64,000 nt of DNA from Streptomyces alfalfae. Its GTDB lineage: Bacteria > Actinomycetota > Actinomycetes > Streptomycetales > Streptomycetaceae. Under the pieces are notes generated by a model. It was not told where the DNA came from, did no database searches, and saw only the letters and a program-made list of their open reading frames with translations. The position numbers and the translations under genes were made by a program. Below are positions 16,498 to 24,722 of the stretch, one piece after another (positions within the stretch are counted from its first letter, which is position 1; each line of letters begins with the position of its first letter). The DNA lies in the NCBI RefSeq assembly GCF_004127445.1, contig NZ_QEXM01000043.1:744001-808000 (forward strand). The letters run 5' to 3'.

Positions 16498-18132
16498 ATG
16501 GCAGCCACCACCCACACAGTGACCAACCAGGCTCCGCCCCTGGTGGGATATGACGTATTCGCGTCGGACCGGGCCCTCGTGGAGGGCGTGGAGCGGCATC
16601 TGGACCCGGCGCTCCTCGACACGGCCCGCGACGAGCTCTCGCTGCTCGGCCGCAGCGCGGGTTCGGCCCAGGCGCAGGAGTGGGGGGCGCTGGCCAACGA
16701 GAACCCTCCCGTGCTCCGCACGCACGACCGGTACGGCCACCGGATCGACGAGGTCGACTTCCATCCGTCCTGGCACCGCTTGCTCGGCAAGGCGGTCGGC
16801 GCGGGCCTGACCGCCGCCTGGGCGCGGCCCGGCGGGCATGTGCGCAGGGCGGCCGGGTTCCTGGTCTGGTCGCAGACCGAGGGCGGGCACGGCTGTCCGG
16901 TCTCCATGACGCACGCGGCGGTGCCCGCGCTCCGCGCCGACCCGGAACTCGCCGCCGAGTGGGAGCCGCGCCTGACCTCGACCGTCTACGACCAGGGGCT
17001 CCGCCCGGCGTCGCAGAAGGCCGGGGCCATCTTCGGGATGGGCATGACGGAGAAACAGGGCGGAAGCGACGTCAGGGCCAACACGACCCGCGCGCGTGCC
17101 CTGTCCGAGGACGGGACGTACGAGCTGACGGGCCACAAGTGGTTCTGCTCGGCCCCGATGTCCGACGGCTTCCTGGTGCTCGCCCAGGCCGAACAGGGGC
17201 TGACCTGCTTCCTCGTGCCGCGCGTCCTTCAGGACGGCACGCGCAACGTCTTCGCGATCCAGCGCCTCAAGGACAAACTGGGCAACAGGTCCAACGCCTC
17301 CGGCGAGGTCGAGTTCGACGGGACGTGGGCGCGCCGGGTCGGCGAGGAGGGGCGCGGGGTGCGCACCATCATCGAGATGGTCGCGGCGACCCGGCTCGAC
17401 TGCGTGATCGGCTCGTCGGCCCTGATGCGGCGGGCCGTCGTGCAGGCGGTGCACCACGCCACGTACCGGGAGGCGTTCGGCGGCAGGCTCATCGACAAGC
17501 CGCTGATGCGCAACGTCCTGGCCGATCTGGCCCTGGAGTCGGAGGCGGCGACGACGCTGGCGATGCGCCTGGCCGCCGCGTACGACGACGGGGGCGAGCA
17601 GGAGCGGGCGTTCCTGCGCCTCGCGGTGCCCGCGGCGAAGTACTGGGTGACCAAGCGGTGCACGCCGATGGTCGGGGAGGCCCTGGAGTGCCTGGGCGGC
17701 AACGGCTACGTCGAGGAGTCGGGCATGCCCCGGCTGCTGCGCGAGGCGCCCCTGAACTCCATCTGGGAGGGCTCGGGCAACGTCCAGGCCCTCGACGTGC
17801 TGCGGGCGTTGCAGCGCGAGCCGCTGGCGCTGAACGCGTTCCTGACGGAGGTCGGCGCGGCGCGCGGCGCCGACCACCGCCTGGACGGCGCGATCAAGGG
17901 CCTGCTGACCGAACTGGCCGACCTGGAGGGCGCGGAGGCGCGGGCCCGGCGGCTGGTGGAGCGCATGGCGCTGGTGCTCCAGGGATCGCTGCTCGTGCGG
18001 TACGCGCCCCCGGAGGTCGCCGACGCGTTCTGCGCCTCGCGGCTCGGCGGCGACTGGGGAGCGGCGTTCGGCACGCTGCCGCACACCCTGGACCTGGCCT
18101 CGGTGGTGGAGCGGGCCGCGGCCCGCCCTTAG
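16498..18132 (+). CDS. acyl-CoA dehydrogenase family protein, AidB-like
   Basis: A 544-residue FAD-dependent dehydrogenase. FAD/substrate motifs are MTEKQGGSDVRANTT and TGHKWFCSAPMSD in the middle domain and ECLGGNGYVEESGMPRLLRE with SIWEGSGN in the C-terminal helical domain. Length and sequence match the AidB branch (alkylation-induced protein, DNA-associated) rather than beta-oxidation enzymes, so the reaction is uncertain. ATG 16498 is preceded at six bases by TACCGT, consistent with a leaderless transcript, and no ribosome site is visible. A strong terminator follows. Confidence 0.9.
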   Translation: MAATTHTVTNQAPPLVGYDVFASDRALVEGVERHLDPALLDTARDELSLLGRSAGSAQAQEWGALANENPPVLRTHDRYGHRIDEVDFHPSWHRLLGKAVGAGLTAAWARPGGHVRRAAGFLVWSQTEGGHGCPVSMTHAAVPALRADPELAAEWEPRLTSTVYDQGLRPASQKAGAIFGMGMTEKQGGSDVRANTTRARALSEDGTYELTGHKWFCSAPMSDGFLVLAQAEQGLTCFLVPRVLQDGTRNVFAIQRLKDKLGNRSNASGEVEFDGTWARRVGEEGRGVRTIIEMVAATRLDCVIGSSALMRRAVVQAVHHATYREAFGGRLIDKPLMRNVLADLALESEAATTLAMRLAAAYDDGGEQERAFLRLAVPAAKYWVTKRCTPMVGEALECLGGNGYVEESGMPRLLREAPLNSIWEGSGNVQALDVLRALQREPLALNAFLTEVGAARGADHRLDGAIKGLLTELADLEGAEARARRLVERMALVLQGSLLVRYAPPEVADAFCASRLGGDWGAAFGTLPHTLDLASVVERAAARP

Positions 18133-18144
18133 CGTTCGGGAGAC

Positions 18145-18178
18145 GGGGGTGGTGCTGCGCCGACACGGCACCACCCCC
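18145..18178 (+). terminator. rho-independent-type hairpin after the AidB-like gene
   Basis: A perfect 11-base stem, GGGGGTGGTGC and GCACCACCCCC, with a 12-base loop, begins 13 bases after the stop codon. No long T-run follows, as usual in Streptomyces. Confidence 0.75.
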
Positions 18179-18387
18179 GCACTTCAGGCCCCTTGAGGAG
18201 CATGAACACCGCACGGGCGGCGTGGCGTACAGACTCGTCGGCCGGGCGGGGCCGCGCCAGGGTTGCAGGAGGTTGCAACGCGCGGCGTCCCAGGAAGTCG
18301 ATTCATCGTCGAACCATCACGTGACGGCGTCATCACAAGGCACGATGAGGAGATGCCCGGCTCGCCGGCCCGGTGTGAAAGGACTCC

Positions 18388-19692
18388 GTGGTGATGAACG
18401 CCCTCTCGACGATCGACCTCGCACGCATCTCCGCCATGGACCGCGAACACGCCGCGCGGCTCCTGAAGGGCGTGCGGGACGCCACGCTCTCCGGAGCGCG
18501 ACCGCGCGTCCTGCCCCGCCCCGTGATCGGTGAGTCCTGGGTGCGCATGCTGACCGGGGGCGTCGACCCCGACCGCGGCCACCGGTCGAGTCCGCTGGGC
18601 GAGGAGGAGCTGGAACAGCGCAGGCGCGCCTCGCCGCTGGCGGAGGTGCTGCCGGTGGTGCGGCACGCCCTGGTGTCCGTGGCGGACGCCGCGCAGCACA
18701 TCATGGTGGTCTGCGACGCGGACGGGCGGGTGCTGTGGCGCGAGGGCAACGCGGCCGTGCTCCACCGGGCGGACGCGCTCGGCTTTGCCCCCGGCGCGGA
18801 CTGGAGCGAGGACGTCGTGGGCACCAACGGCGTCGGCACCCCGCTGGTGGTGCGGCGTCCGGTGCAGGTGTTCTCCGCCGAGCACTTCGTGCGCACCCAG
18901 CACGCGTGGACGTGCACGGGCGCCCCGGTGACCGATCCGCGCGACGGCAGGCTGCTCGGTGTGATCGACGTCAGCGGCCCGCTGCGGACCATGCACCCGG
19001 CGACGCTCGCCCTGGTCGACTCGGTGGCCAAGCTCGCGGAGGCGCGGCTGCGGGAGGGCCACGAGAGGTCGTTGAACCGGCTGCGGGCGGTGGCGGCCCC
19101 CATCCTGTCCCGCCTCGAAGGCCGGGCGCTCGCGGTGGACGTGCACGGCTGGACCGCCGCCGTCACGGGGATGCCTCCCGAGGACCGCCTGGCCCTGCCC
19201 AAGTCGCTGATGGCGGGGCGGTCCTGGCTGCCCGCGCTGGGCGTCTGCCGGGTGGAGCCGCTGCCCGGCGGCTGGCTGCTGCGCCCGGAGGCGCCGGGGG
19301 ACGAGCCGGAGCCGCCCGCCGCCGCCCGGCTCGTCCTCGACGTCAGCGGGGCCCGCCGCTGGACGATCACGGCGCTCGGCGGCGTCCGCGACTGGACGCA
19401 CGAACTGAGCCCCCGGCACGCCGAACTGCTCTACGTCCTGTCCACGCACCCCAAGGGCCGCAGCGCCTCGGACCTGGCCCGCGACCTCTTCGACGACCCG
19501 GCCCGCACGGTGACGGTCCGCGCCGAGCTGTCGCGCGTCCGCCGCTACCTGGGCGCGCTCCTGGAGCACCGGCCCTACCGCTTCCACGAGGACGTCCGGG
19601 TCGACGTGGTCCTGCCGGACGACCCGGCCGCCCTGCTGCCGCACTCGACCGCGCCCGCCGTGTGCCGGGCACGCGGCGTGGCGGGCCCCTGA
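18388..19692 (+). CDS. GAF-domain transcriptional regulator
   Basis: A 434-residue cytoplasmic regulator. The N-terminal part resembles the sensor region of acetoin-type (AcoR) activators: IGESWVRML, then a GAF domain about residues 85-215 with DADGRVLWREGN, VGTNGVGTPL and GVIDVSGP. There is no sigma54 ATPase domain. The C-terminus (about 340-410, SPRHAELLYVLSTHPKGRSA and VTVRAELSRVRRYLG) looks like a winged helix. In streptomycetes such genes often sit near aldehyde dehydrogenases, but none is present here. GTG 18388, GTG 18391 and ATG 18394 are consecutive candidate starts; AAAGGA favours the second. Two GGTTGCA copies 10 bases apart (18261, 18271) lie upstream. Confidence 0.8.
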   Translation: MVMNALSTIDLARISAMDREHAARLLKGVRDATLSGARPRVLPRPVIGESWVRMLTGGVDPDRGHRSSPLGEEELEQRRRASPLAEVLPVVRHALVSVADAAQHIMVVCDADGRVLWREGNAAVLHRADALGFAPGADWSEDVVGTNGVGTPLVVRRPVQVFSAEHFVRTQHAWTCTGAPVTDPRDGRLLGVIDVSGPLRTMHPATLALVDSVAKLAEARLREGHERSLNRLRAVAAPILSRLEGRALAVDVHGWTAAVTGMPPEDRLALPKSLMAGRSWLPALGVCRVEPLPGGWLLRPEAPGDEPEPPAAARLVLDVSGARRWTITALGGVRDWTHELSPRHAELLYVLSTHPKGRSASDLARDLFDDPARTVTVRAELSRVRRYLGALLEHRPYRFHEDVRVDVVLPDDPAALLPHSTAPAVCRARGVAGP

Positions 19693-19715
19693 GCGGCCAT
19701 GATTCGCTGACCCCC

Positions 19716-20303
19716 ATGAGTCTCACTGTCACCACCTGGTCGCTGGAGCAGACCTCCCCGCGCGACCTGCTGCCCGCCGTCGTGCCCGAGGGCGACGTGC
19801 GCGTCGTGCGCGCCGACGTGCCCTCGCCCGAGTTCAGCCGCTTCCTCTACGCCTCCGTCGGCGGGGACATCCGCTGGACGGACCGGCTGCCCCTGACCTA
19901 CGCCGAGTGGGAGAAGCTGCTCGGCCGGCCCGGCGTGGAGACGTGGGTCGCGTACGACAGGGGCACTCCGGCCGGGTACGTGGAGCTGGCGGCGCGCGGC
20001 GAGAACGGGGACGGCCCGGAGGGCGTCGTCGAGATCGTCTACTTCGGTCTCCTGCCCGCCTTCCGGGGCCGCAGGATCGGCGGCCACCTCCTCTCCCAGG
20101 GGGTCGCGCGCGCCTGGGACCTGGCGGAGCGGTGGCCGGGGCTCGCGCCGACCGAGCGCGTCTGGCTGCACACGTGCTCCAAGGACGGCGAGCACGCCAT
20201 GGACAACTACCTGCGGCGCGGGTTCCGCCTGTTCGACACCAAGGTCGAGCAGGAGCCCGACGTGCCGAATCCGGGGCCGTGGCCGGGGGCCGCACGGGAC
20301 TGA
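19716..20303 (+). CDS. GNAT family N-acetyltransferase
   Basis: A 195-residue acetyltransferase. The acetyl-CoA loop is FRGRRIGGHLLSQG, preceded by beta-strand EIVYFGLLPA and followed by RVWLHTCSKDGEHAMDNYLRRGF, the usual motif B. The substrate is unknown. ATG 19716 follows the GAF regulator after 23 bases, so co-transcription is likely. The inverted repeat at 20330 can terminate it. Confidence 0.88.
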   Translation: MSLTVTTWSLEQTSPRDLLPAVVPEGDVRVVRADVPSPEFSRFLYASVGGDIRWTDRLPLTYAEWEKLLGRPGVETWVAYDRGTPAGYVELAARGENGDGPEGVVEIVYFGLLPAFRGRRIGGHLLSQGVARAWDLAERWPGLAPTERVWLHTCSKDGEHAMDNYLRRGFRLFDTKVEQEPDVPNPGPWPGAARD

Positions 20304-20329
20304 AACCCGCCGGCGCGCATGTGACCGAC

Positions 20330-20363
20330 GACACCCTTGTCCGCGATACGGGACAAGGGTGTC
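20330..20363. repeat. 13-bp perfect inverted repeat, terminator and/or operator
   Basis: GACACCCTTGTCC (20330-20342) and GGACAAGGGTGTC (20351-20363) with an eight-base loop, followed by CACATTTTGG. It starts 27 bases after the GNAT stop and could terminate that message. Its right arm overlaps the putative -35 of the sulfur operon, so it may also be an operator for a sulfur-responsive repressor. The two roles are not exclusive. Confidence 0.75.
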
Positions 20364-20378
20364 CACATTTTGGATAAT
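20350..20378 (+). promoter_or_regulatory. candidate promoter of the sulfur assimilation operon
   Basis: GGGACA (20350-20355) and GATAAT (20373-20378) are separated by 17 bases; the -10 is very good for the housekeeping sigma factor and the -35 matches at GACA. A start near 20385 would give a leader of about 30 bases before the leader peptide ATG 20417. Confidence 0.5.
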
Positions 20379-20416
20379 GCTGGACTGGGCCGAAAGTCCC
20401 GTGACACGCTTCCGTC

Positions 20417-20500
20417 ATGGATCGCACTGGAACTGCCTTGGTGAGTCGGCGTCACGTCGACCTCGGCCGCATGTCCAGCGCCATGTGTCCGGCCTGCTGA
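20417..20500 (+). CDS. cysteine-containing leader peptide of the sulfur operon
   Basis: A 27-residue ORF (ATG 20417, TGA 20498-20500), MDRTGTALVSRRHVDLG continuing to the C-terminal CPAC. The SRRHVDL core matches what I recall of putative leader peptides upstream of actinobacterial sulfur genes. Cys-rich short ORFs upstream of sulfite reductase operons in mycobacteria act as cysteine-responsive attenuators. Two Cys codons within the last four sense codons fit ribosome pausing when cysteinyl-tRNA is scarce. A weak TGCGC/GCGCA stem followed by CTTTT lies at 20553-20575, between the leader and the reductase gene. The regulatory role here is inference. Confidence 0.78.
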   Translation: MDRTGTALVSRRHVDLGRMSSAMCPAC

Positions 20501-20635
20501 TCGACTCAGCACCGCCGCACGTCTGATCACCGGTCTTCCCTGACTTTCTCCCTGCGCAGCGCCGCGCGCACTTTTCGCATGTGCCGATACCCGCAGGTCA
20601 GAGCCGCATTCCCGCTGCCCGAAGGACGTTTTTCC

Positions 20636-22333
20636 ATGCCCGCCACGCCAGAGAAGCCCGCCCCAGCCACGCCCCGCCGCAAGGCGAGCCGTCACCGCGG
20701 CGAGGGCCAGTGGGCGGTGGGCCACTTCACGCCGCTCAATGGGAACGAGCAGTTCAAGAAGGACGACGACGGTCTCAATGTGCGGACACGTATTGAGACG
20801 GTCTACTCGAAGCGCGGATTCGACTCCATCGACCCGAACGACCTGCGCGGGCGGATGCGTTGGTGGGGCCTGTACACGCAGCGCAAGCCCGGGATCGACG
20901 GCGGCAAGACCGCGGTCCTCGCCCCGGAGGAACTGGACGACGAGTACTTCATGCTGCGCGTACGCGTGGACGGCGGACGGCTGACCACCGAGCAGCTGCG
21001 CGTCATCGGCGGGATCTCCGAGGAGTTCGCGCGCGGCACCGCCGACCTCACCGACCGGCAGAACGTCCAGTACCACTGGATCCGCATCGAGGACGTGCCC
21101 GAGATCTGGCGGCGGCTCGAAGCCGTGGGGCTCCAGACGACCGAGGCCTGCGGCGACACCCCGCGCGTCATCCTCGGCTCCCCCGTGGCGGGCGTCGCCG
21201 AGAACGAGATCATCGACGGCTCCCCCGCCATCGACGAGATCCAGCGCCGCTTCATCGGCAACCCGGAGTTCTCCAACCTGCCGCGCAAGTTCAAGACGGC
21301 CATCTCCGGCTCCCCGCAGCTCGACGTGGCGCACGAGATCAACGACGTCGCCTTCGTCGGCGTCCACCACCCCGAGCGCGGCCCCGGCTTCGACCTCTGG
21401 GTCGGCGGCGGCCTCTCCACCAACCCCAAGCTGGGCGTGCGCCTCGGCGCCTGGGTGGCCCTGGACGACGTGCCCGACGTGTTCGCCGGTGTCATCGGCA
21501 TCTTCCGCGACTACGGCTACCGCAGGCTCAGGAACCGCGCCCGCCTGAAGTTCCTCGTCGCCGACTGGGGCCCGGAGAAGTTCCGGCAGGTCCTGGAGGA
21601 CGAGTACCTCGGGCGGAAGCTCGCCGACGGGCCCGCGCCCGAGCAGCCCGCGGGCGTCTGGCGCGACCACCTCGGCGTGCACCGGCAGAAGGACGGCCGC
21701 TTCTACGTGGGCTTCGCCCCGCGCGTCGGACGCGTGGACGGCGCCACCCTCACGAAGATCGCCGACGTCGCCGAGGCCCATGGCTCCGGCCGCCTGCGCA
21801 CCACCGCCGAGCAGAAGATGATCGTGCTCGACGTCGAGCAGGAGCAGGTGGACTCGCTCGTCTCCGCACTCGAAGCGCTCGACCTGCGGGTCAACGCCTC
21901 GCCGTTCCGGCGCGGCACCATGGCCTGCACCGGCATCGAGTTCTGCAAGCTCGCCATCGTCGAGACCAAGGCGCGCGGCGCCTCGCTCATCGACGAACTG
22001 GAGCGGCGCGTCCCGGAGTTCGACGAGCCGATCACCATCAACCTCAACGGCTGCCCGAACGCCTGCGCCCGCATCCAGGTCGCCGACATCGGCCTCAAGG
22101 GCCAGCTGGTCCTGGACGAGGCGGGCAACCAGGTGGAGGGCTACCAGGTGCACCTGGGCGGCGCCCTCGGGCTCGACGCCGGGTTCGGCCGCAAGGTCCG
22201 CGGCCTGAAGGTCACCGCCGACGAGCTGCCCGACTACGTGGAGCGGCTCCTCAAGCGCTTCCAGGCCGAGCGCGAGGACGGCGAGCGGTTCGCCGTCTGG
22301 GCCGCCCGCGCCGGCGAGGAGGCCCTCAAGTGA
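20636..22333 (+). CDS. sirA: ferredoxin-type sulfite reductase (nitrite/sulfite reductase family)
   Basis: A 565-residue siroheme/4Fe-4S enzyme that reduces sulfite to sulfide in the cytoplasm. Cluster/siroheme cysteines are C431 and C437 (ACTGIEFCK) and C473 and C477 (NGCPNACA). The duplicated ferredoxin-like and active-site domains are both present, e.g. TADLTDRQNVQYHW. The context of cysH, cysC, cysD, cysN and a siroheme chelatase points to sulfite rather than nitrite. ATG 20636 is preceded by GAAGGA at 10 bases. Its TGA overlaps the next GTG. Confidence 0.94.
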   Translation: MPATPEKPAPATPRRKASRHRGEGQWAVGHFTPLNGNEQFKKDDDGLNVRTRIETVYSKRGFDSIDPNDLRGRMRWWGLYTQRKPGIDGGKTAVLAPEELDDEYFMLRVRVDGGRLTTEQLRVIGGISEEFARGTADLTDRQNVQYHWIRIEDVPEIWRRLEAVGLQTTEACGDTPRVILGSPVAGVAENEIIDGSPAIDEIQRRFIGNPEFSNLPRKFKTAISGSPQLDVAHEINDVAFVGVHHPERGPGFDLWVGGGLSTNPKLGVRLGAWVALDDVPDVFAGVIGIFRDYGYRRLRNRARLKFLVADWGPEKFRQVLEDEYLGRKLADGPAPEQPAGVWRDHLGVHRQKDGRFYVGFAPRVGRVDGATLTKIADVAEAHGSGRLRTTAEQKMIVLDVEQEQVDSLVSALEALDLRVNASPFRRGTMACTGIEFCKLAIVETKARGASLIDELERRVPEFDEPITINLNGCPNACARIQVADIGLKGQLVLDEAGNQVEGYQVHLGGALGLDAGFGRKVRGLKVTADELPDYVERLLKRFQAEREDGERFAVWAARAGEEALK

Positions 22334-22509
22334 GCGAGCGCGCGGCGCCCTTCCACTGCCCCTACTGCGGCGACGAGGACCTGCGCCCGAACGAGACCGG
22401 CCACGGCGCGTGGGAGTGCGGGGCCTGCAACCGGGCCTTCCAGCTGAAGTTCCTCGGGCTGCTCGCCCGGGGCGTCCGGCACGACGACGGTGGAGGGGAA
22501 CGGATATGA
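22330..22509 (+). CDS. small zinc-ribbon-like protein of the sulfur operon
   Basis: A 59-residue protein starting at GTG 22330 that overlaps the reductase stop, and itself overlapped by cysH (ATGA). Two CxxC knuckles, CPYC and CGAC, 19 residues apart, resemble a rubredoxin or zinc ribbon; the C-terminus is AFQLKFLGLLARG. A tightly coupled gene at this position suggests a role with sulfite reductase, perhaps electron transfer or metal delivery. No function is known to me. Confidence 0.8.
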   Translation: MSERAAPFHCPYCGDEDLRPNETGHGAWECGACNRAFQLKFLGLLARGVRHDDGGGERI

Positions 22510-23222
22510 CGACCGCTCAGACCCCGGGCGTCCGTACGGACGACGAGCTGAAGGCCCTCGCCGAGCAGGCCGGGCGCGACCTGGAGGACGCCTCCGCCCT
22601 GGAGATCCTGACGTGGGCCGCGAAGACCTTCGGGCCCCGGTTCTGCGTGACCTCCTCCATGGAGGACGCGGTCGTCGCCCACCTCGCCTCGCGGGCCATG
22701 CCCGGCGTGGACGTCGTCTTCCTCGACACGGGCTACCACTTCCCCGAGACCATCGGCACCCGCGACGCCGTCGAGGCCGTGATGGACGTCAACGTCATCA
22801 CCCTCACACCCCGGCGGACCGTGGCCGAGCAGGACGCGGAGCACGGCCCGAAGCTGCACGACCGCGACCCCGACCTGTGCTGCAAGCTGCGCAAGGTGCA
22901 ACCCCTCGAAGAGGGCCTGACCGGATACGCGGCCTGGGCGACCGGGTTGCGCCGCGACGAGTCGCCGACCCGCGCCGACACCCCGGTCGTCGGCTGGGAC
23001 GAGAAGCGGCGGAAGGTCAAGGTCTCGCCGATCGCCCGCTGGACGCAGGACGACGTCGACGCGTACGTGGACGAGCACGGCGTCCTCACCAACCCGCTCC
23101 TGATGGACGGCTACGGCTCGGTGGGCTGCGCCCCCTGCACCCGCCGTCTTCTTGAGGGTGAGGACGCGCGGGCGGGACGCTGGTCCGGCAACGCCAAGAC
23201 CGAGTGCGGCATCCACGGATGA
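22506..23222 (+). CDS. cysH: phosphoadenylyl/adenylyl-sulfate reductase
   Basis: A 238-residue thioredoxin- or mycoredoxin-dependent reductase making sulfite from APS or PAPS. The nucleotide loop lies near SSMEDAVVAHL. Cluster ligands CC (125-126) and CAPC (208, 211) indicate the 4Fe-4S APS-reducing subtype, and the C-terminal ECGIHG carries the catalytic Cys234. The upstream ATGA overlap (22506) and the downstream ATGA overlap (23219) indicate coupled translation. The presence of cysC next door leaves open whether APS or PAPS is the physiological substrate. Confidence 0.94.
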   Translation: MTTAQTPGVRTDDELKALAEQAGRDLEDASALEILTWAAKTFGPRFCVTSSMEDAVVAHLASRAMPGVDVVFLDTGYHFPETIGTRDAVEAVMDVNVITLTPRRTVAEQDAEHGPKLHDRDPDLCCKLRKVQPLEEGLTGYAAWATGLRRDESPTRADTPVVGWDEKRRKVKVSPIARWTQDDVDAYVDEHGVLTNPLLMDGYGSVGCAPCTRRLLEGEDARAGRWSGNAKTECGIHG

Positions 23223-23785
23223 CCGCGGGACAGCAGATTCAGGAGAGTGACGTGACCGGAGCCACCGTCTGGCTCACCGGCCTGCCCAGCGCCGGCAAGA
23301 CGACCATCGCCCGTGAGCTGGCGGGCCTGCTGCGCGCCCGGGGCCGCCGCGTCGAGGTGCTCGACGGCGACGAGATCCGCGAGTTCCTCTCGGCGGGCCT
23401 CGGCTTCAGCCGCGAGGACCGGCACACCAACGTGCAGCGCATCGGCTTCGTCGCCGAACTCCTCGCCCGCAACGGCGTCCTGGCGCTCGTCCCGGTCATC
23501 GCGCCCTTCACGGACAGCCGCGAGGCGGTGCGCAAGCGCCACCAGACCCACGGCACCCCGTACCTGGAGGTGCACGTGGCGACGCCGGTCGAGGTCTGCT
23601 CCGTACGCGATGTGAAGGGCCTGTACGCCAAGCAGGCGGCGGGCGAGATCTCCGGGCTCACCGGGGTCGACGACCCGTACGAGGAGCCCGAGTCGCCCGA
23701 CCTGCGCATCGAATCGCAGGACCAGACGGTGCCGGAGTCCGCCGCGGCCCTGCACGCTCTGCTCACCGAAAGGGGTCTGGCATGA
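23219..23785 (+). CDS. cysC: adenylyl-sulfate (APS) kinase
   Basis: A 188-residue kinase converting APS to PAPS. The P-loop GLPSAGKTT is at residues 21-29, followed by VLDGDEIRE, FSREDRHTNVQRIGFVA and the lid region DVKGLYAKQAAGEI, all typical. ATG 23219 overlaps the cysH stop; a GTG at 23252 with GGAGAGT upstream is an alternative start that removes 11 residues. Its TGA overlaps the cysD ATG. Confidence 0.94.
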   Translation: MTAGQQIQESDVTGATVWLTGLPSAGKTTIARELAGLLRARGRRVEVLDGDEIREFLSAGLGFSREDRHTNVQRIGFVAELLARNGVLALVPVIAPFTDSREAVRKRHQTHGTPYLEVHVATPVEVCSVRDVKGLYAKQAAGEISGLTGVDDPYEEPESPDLRIESQDQTVPESAAALHALLTERGLA

Positions 23786-24720
23786 CCACCGTGGCCACCG
23801 TGACCGACGAGGGCACGACCAGCCCCTACGCGCTCAGCCACCTGGACGCCCTGGAGTCCGAGGCGGTGCACATCTTCCGCGAGGTCGCGGGCGAGTTCGA
23901 GCGGCCGGTGATCCTCTTCTCCGGCGGCAAGGACTCGATCCTGATGCTGCACCTCGCGCTGAAGGCGTTCGCGCCCGCCGCCGTCCCCTTCTCGCTCCTG
24001 CACGTGGACACCGGGCACAACTTCCCCGAGGTCATCGAGTACCGCGACCGCGTGGTGGCCCGGCACGGGCTGCGGCTGCACGTCGCCTCCGTGCAGGAGT
24101 ACATCGACGCGGGCAAGCTGCGCGAGCGCCCCGACGGCACCCGCAACCCGCTCCAGACGGTGCCGCTCACCGAGAAGATCCAGAGCGAGCGGTTCGACGC
24201 GGTCTTCGGCGGCGGACGCCGCGACGAGGAGAAGGCGCGCGCCAAGGAGCGGGTGTTCTCGCTGCGCGACGAGTTCTCGCAGTGGGACCCGCGCCGCCAG
24301 CGCCCCGAGCTGTGGCAGCTCTACAACGGCCGGCACGCCCCCGGCGAGCACGTGCGCGTCTTCCCGCTCTCCAACTGGACCGAGCTGGACGTGTGGCAGT
24401 ACATCGCCCGCGAGGGCATCGAGCTCCCGCAGATCTACTTCGCGCACGAGCGCGAGGTCTTCCAGCGGTCCGGCATGTGGCTGACCGCCGGCGACTGGGG
24501 CGGCCCCAAGGACGACGAGACCGTCCAGAAGCGGCTCGTGCGCTACCGCACGGTCGGTGACATGTCCTGCACCGGCGCCGTCGACTCCGACGCGACGACG
24601 CTGGACGCCGTCATCGCCGAGATCGCCGCGTCCCGCCTCACCGAGCGCGGGGCGACCCGGGCCGACGACAAGCTCTCCGAGGCCGCGATGGAAGACCGCA
24701 AGCGCGAGGGGTACTTCTAA
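23782..24720 (+). CDS. cysD: sulfate adenylyltransferase subunit 2
   Basis: A 312-residue catalytic subunit of ATP sulfurylase. The PP-loop SGGKDS lies at residues 47-52, FGGGRRDEEKARAKERVFS in the middle and the C-terminal VGDMSCTGAV with EAAMEDRKREGYF; all are diagnostic of CysD. It acts with CysN to make APS from sulfate and ATP. It is coupled to cysC by ATGA and separated from cysN by two bases. Confidence 0.97.
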   Translation: MTTVATVTDEGTTSPYALSHLDALESEAVHIFREVAGEFERPVILFSGGKDSILMLHLALKAFAPAAVPFSLLHVDTGHNFPEVIEYRDRVVARHGLRLHVASVQEYIDAGKLRERPDGTRNPLQTVPLTEKIQSERFDAVFGGGRRDEEKARAKERVFSLRDEFSQWDPRRQRPELWQLYNGRHAPGEHVRVFPLSNWTELDVWQYIAREGIELPQIYFAHEREVFQRSGMWLTAGDWGGPKDDETVQKRLVRYRTVGDMSCTGAVDSDATTLDAVIAEIAASRLTERGATRADDKLSEAAMEDRKREGYF

Positions 24721-24722
24721 CC

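Noticed and set aside
16279..18174. Minus-strand open frame opposite the AidB-like gene
   Set aside because: Composition-driven shadow; the plus strand has full acyl-CoA dehydrogenase motifs and its own terminator.
18202..18324. 40-residue ORF with GAGGAG before ATG
   Set aside because: The spacing to the ATG is one base, the sequence is Arg-rich without conservation, and it lies in the GAF regulator leader next to GGTTGCA repeats.
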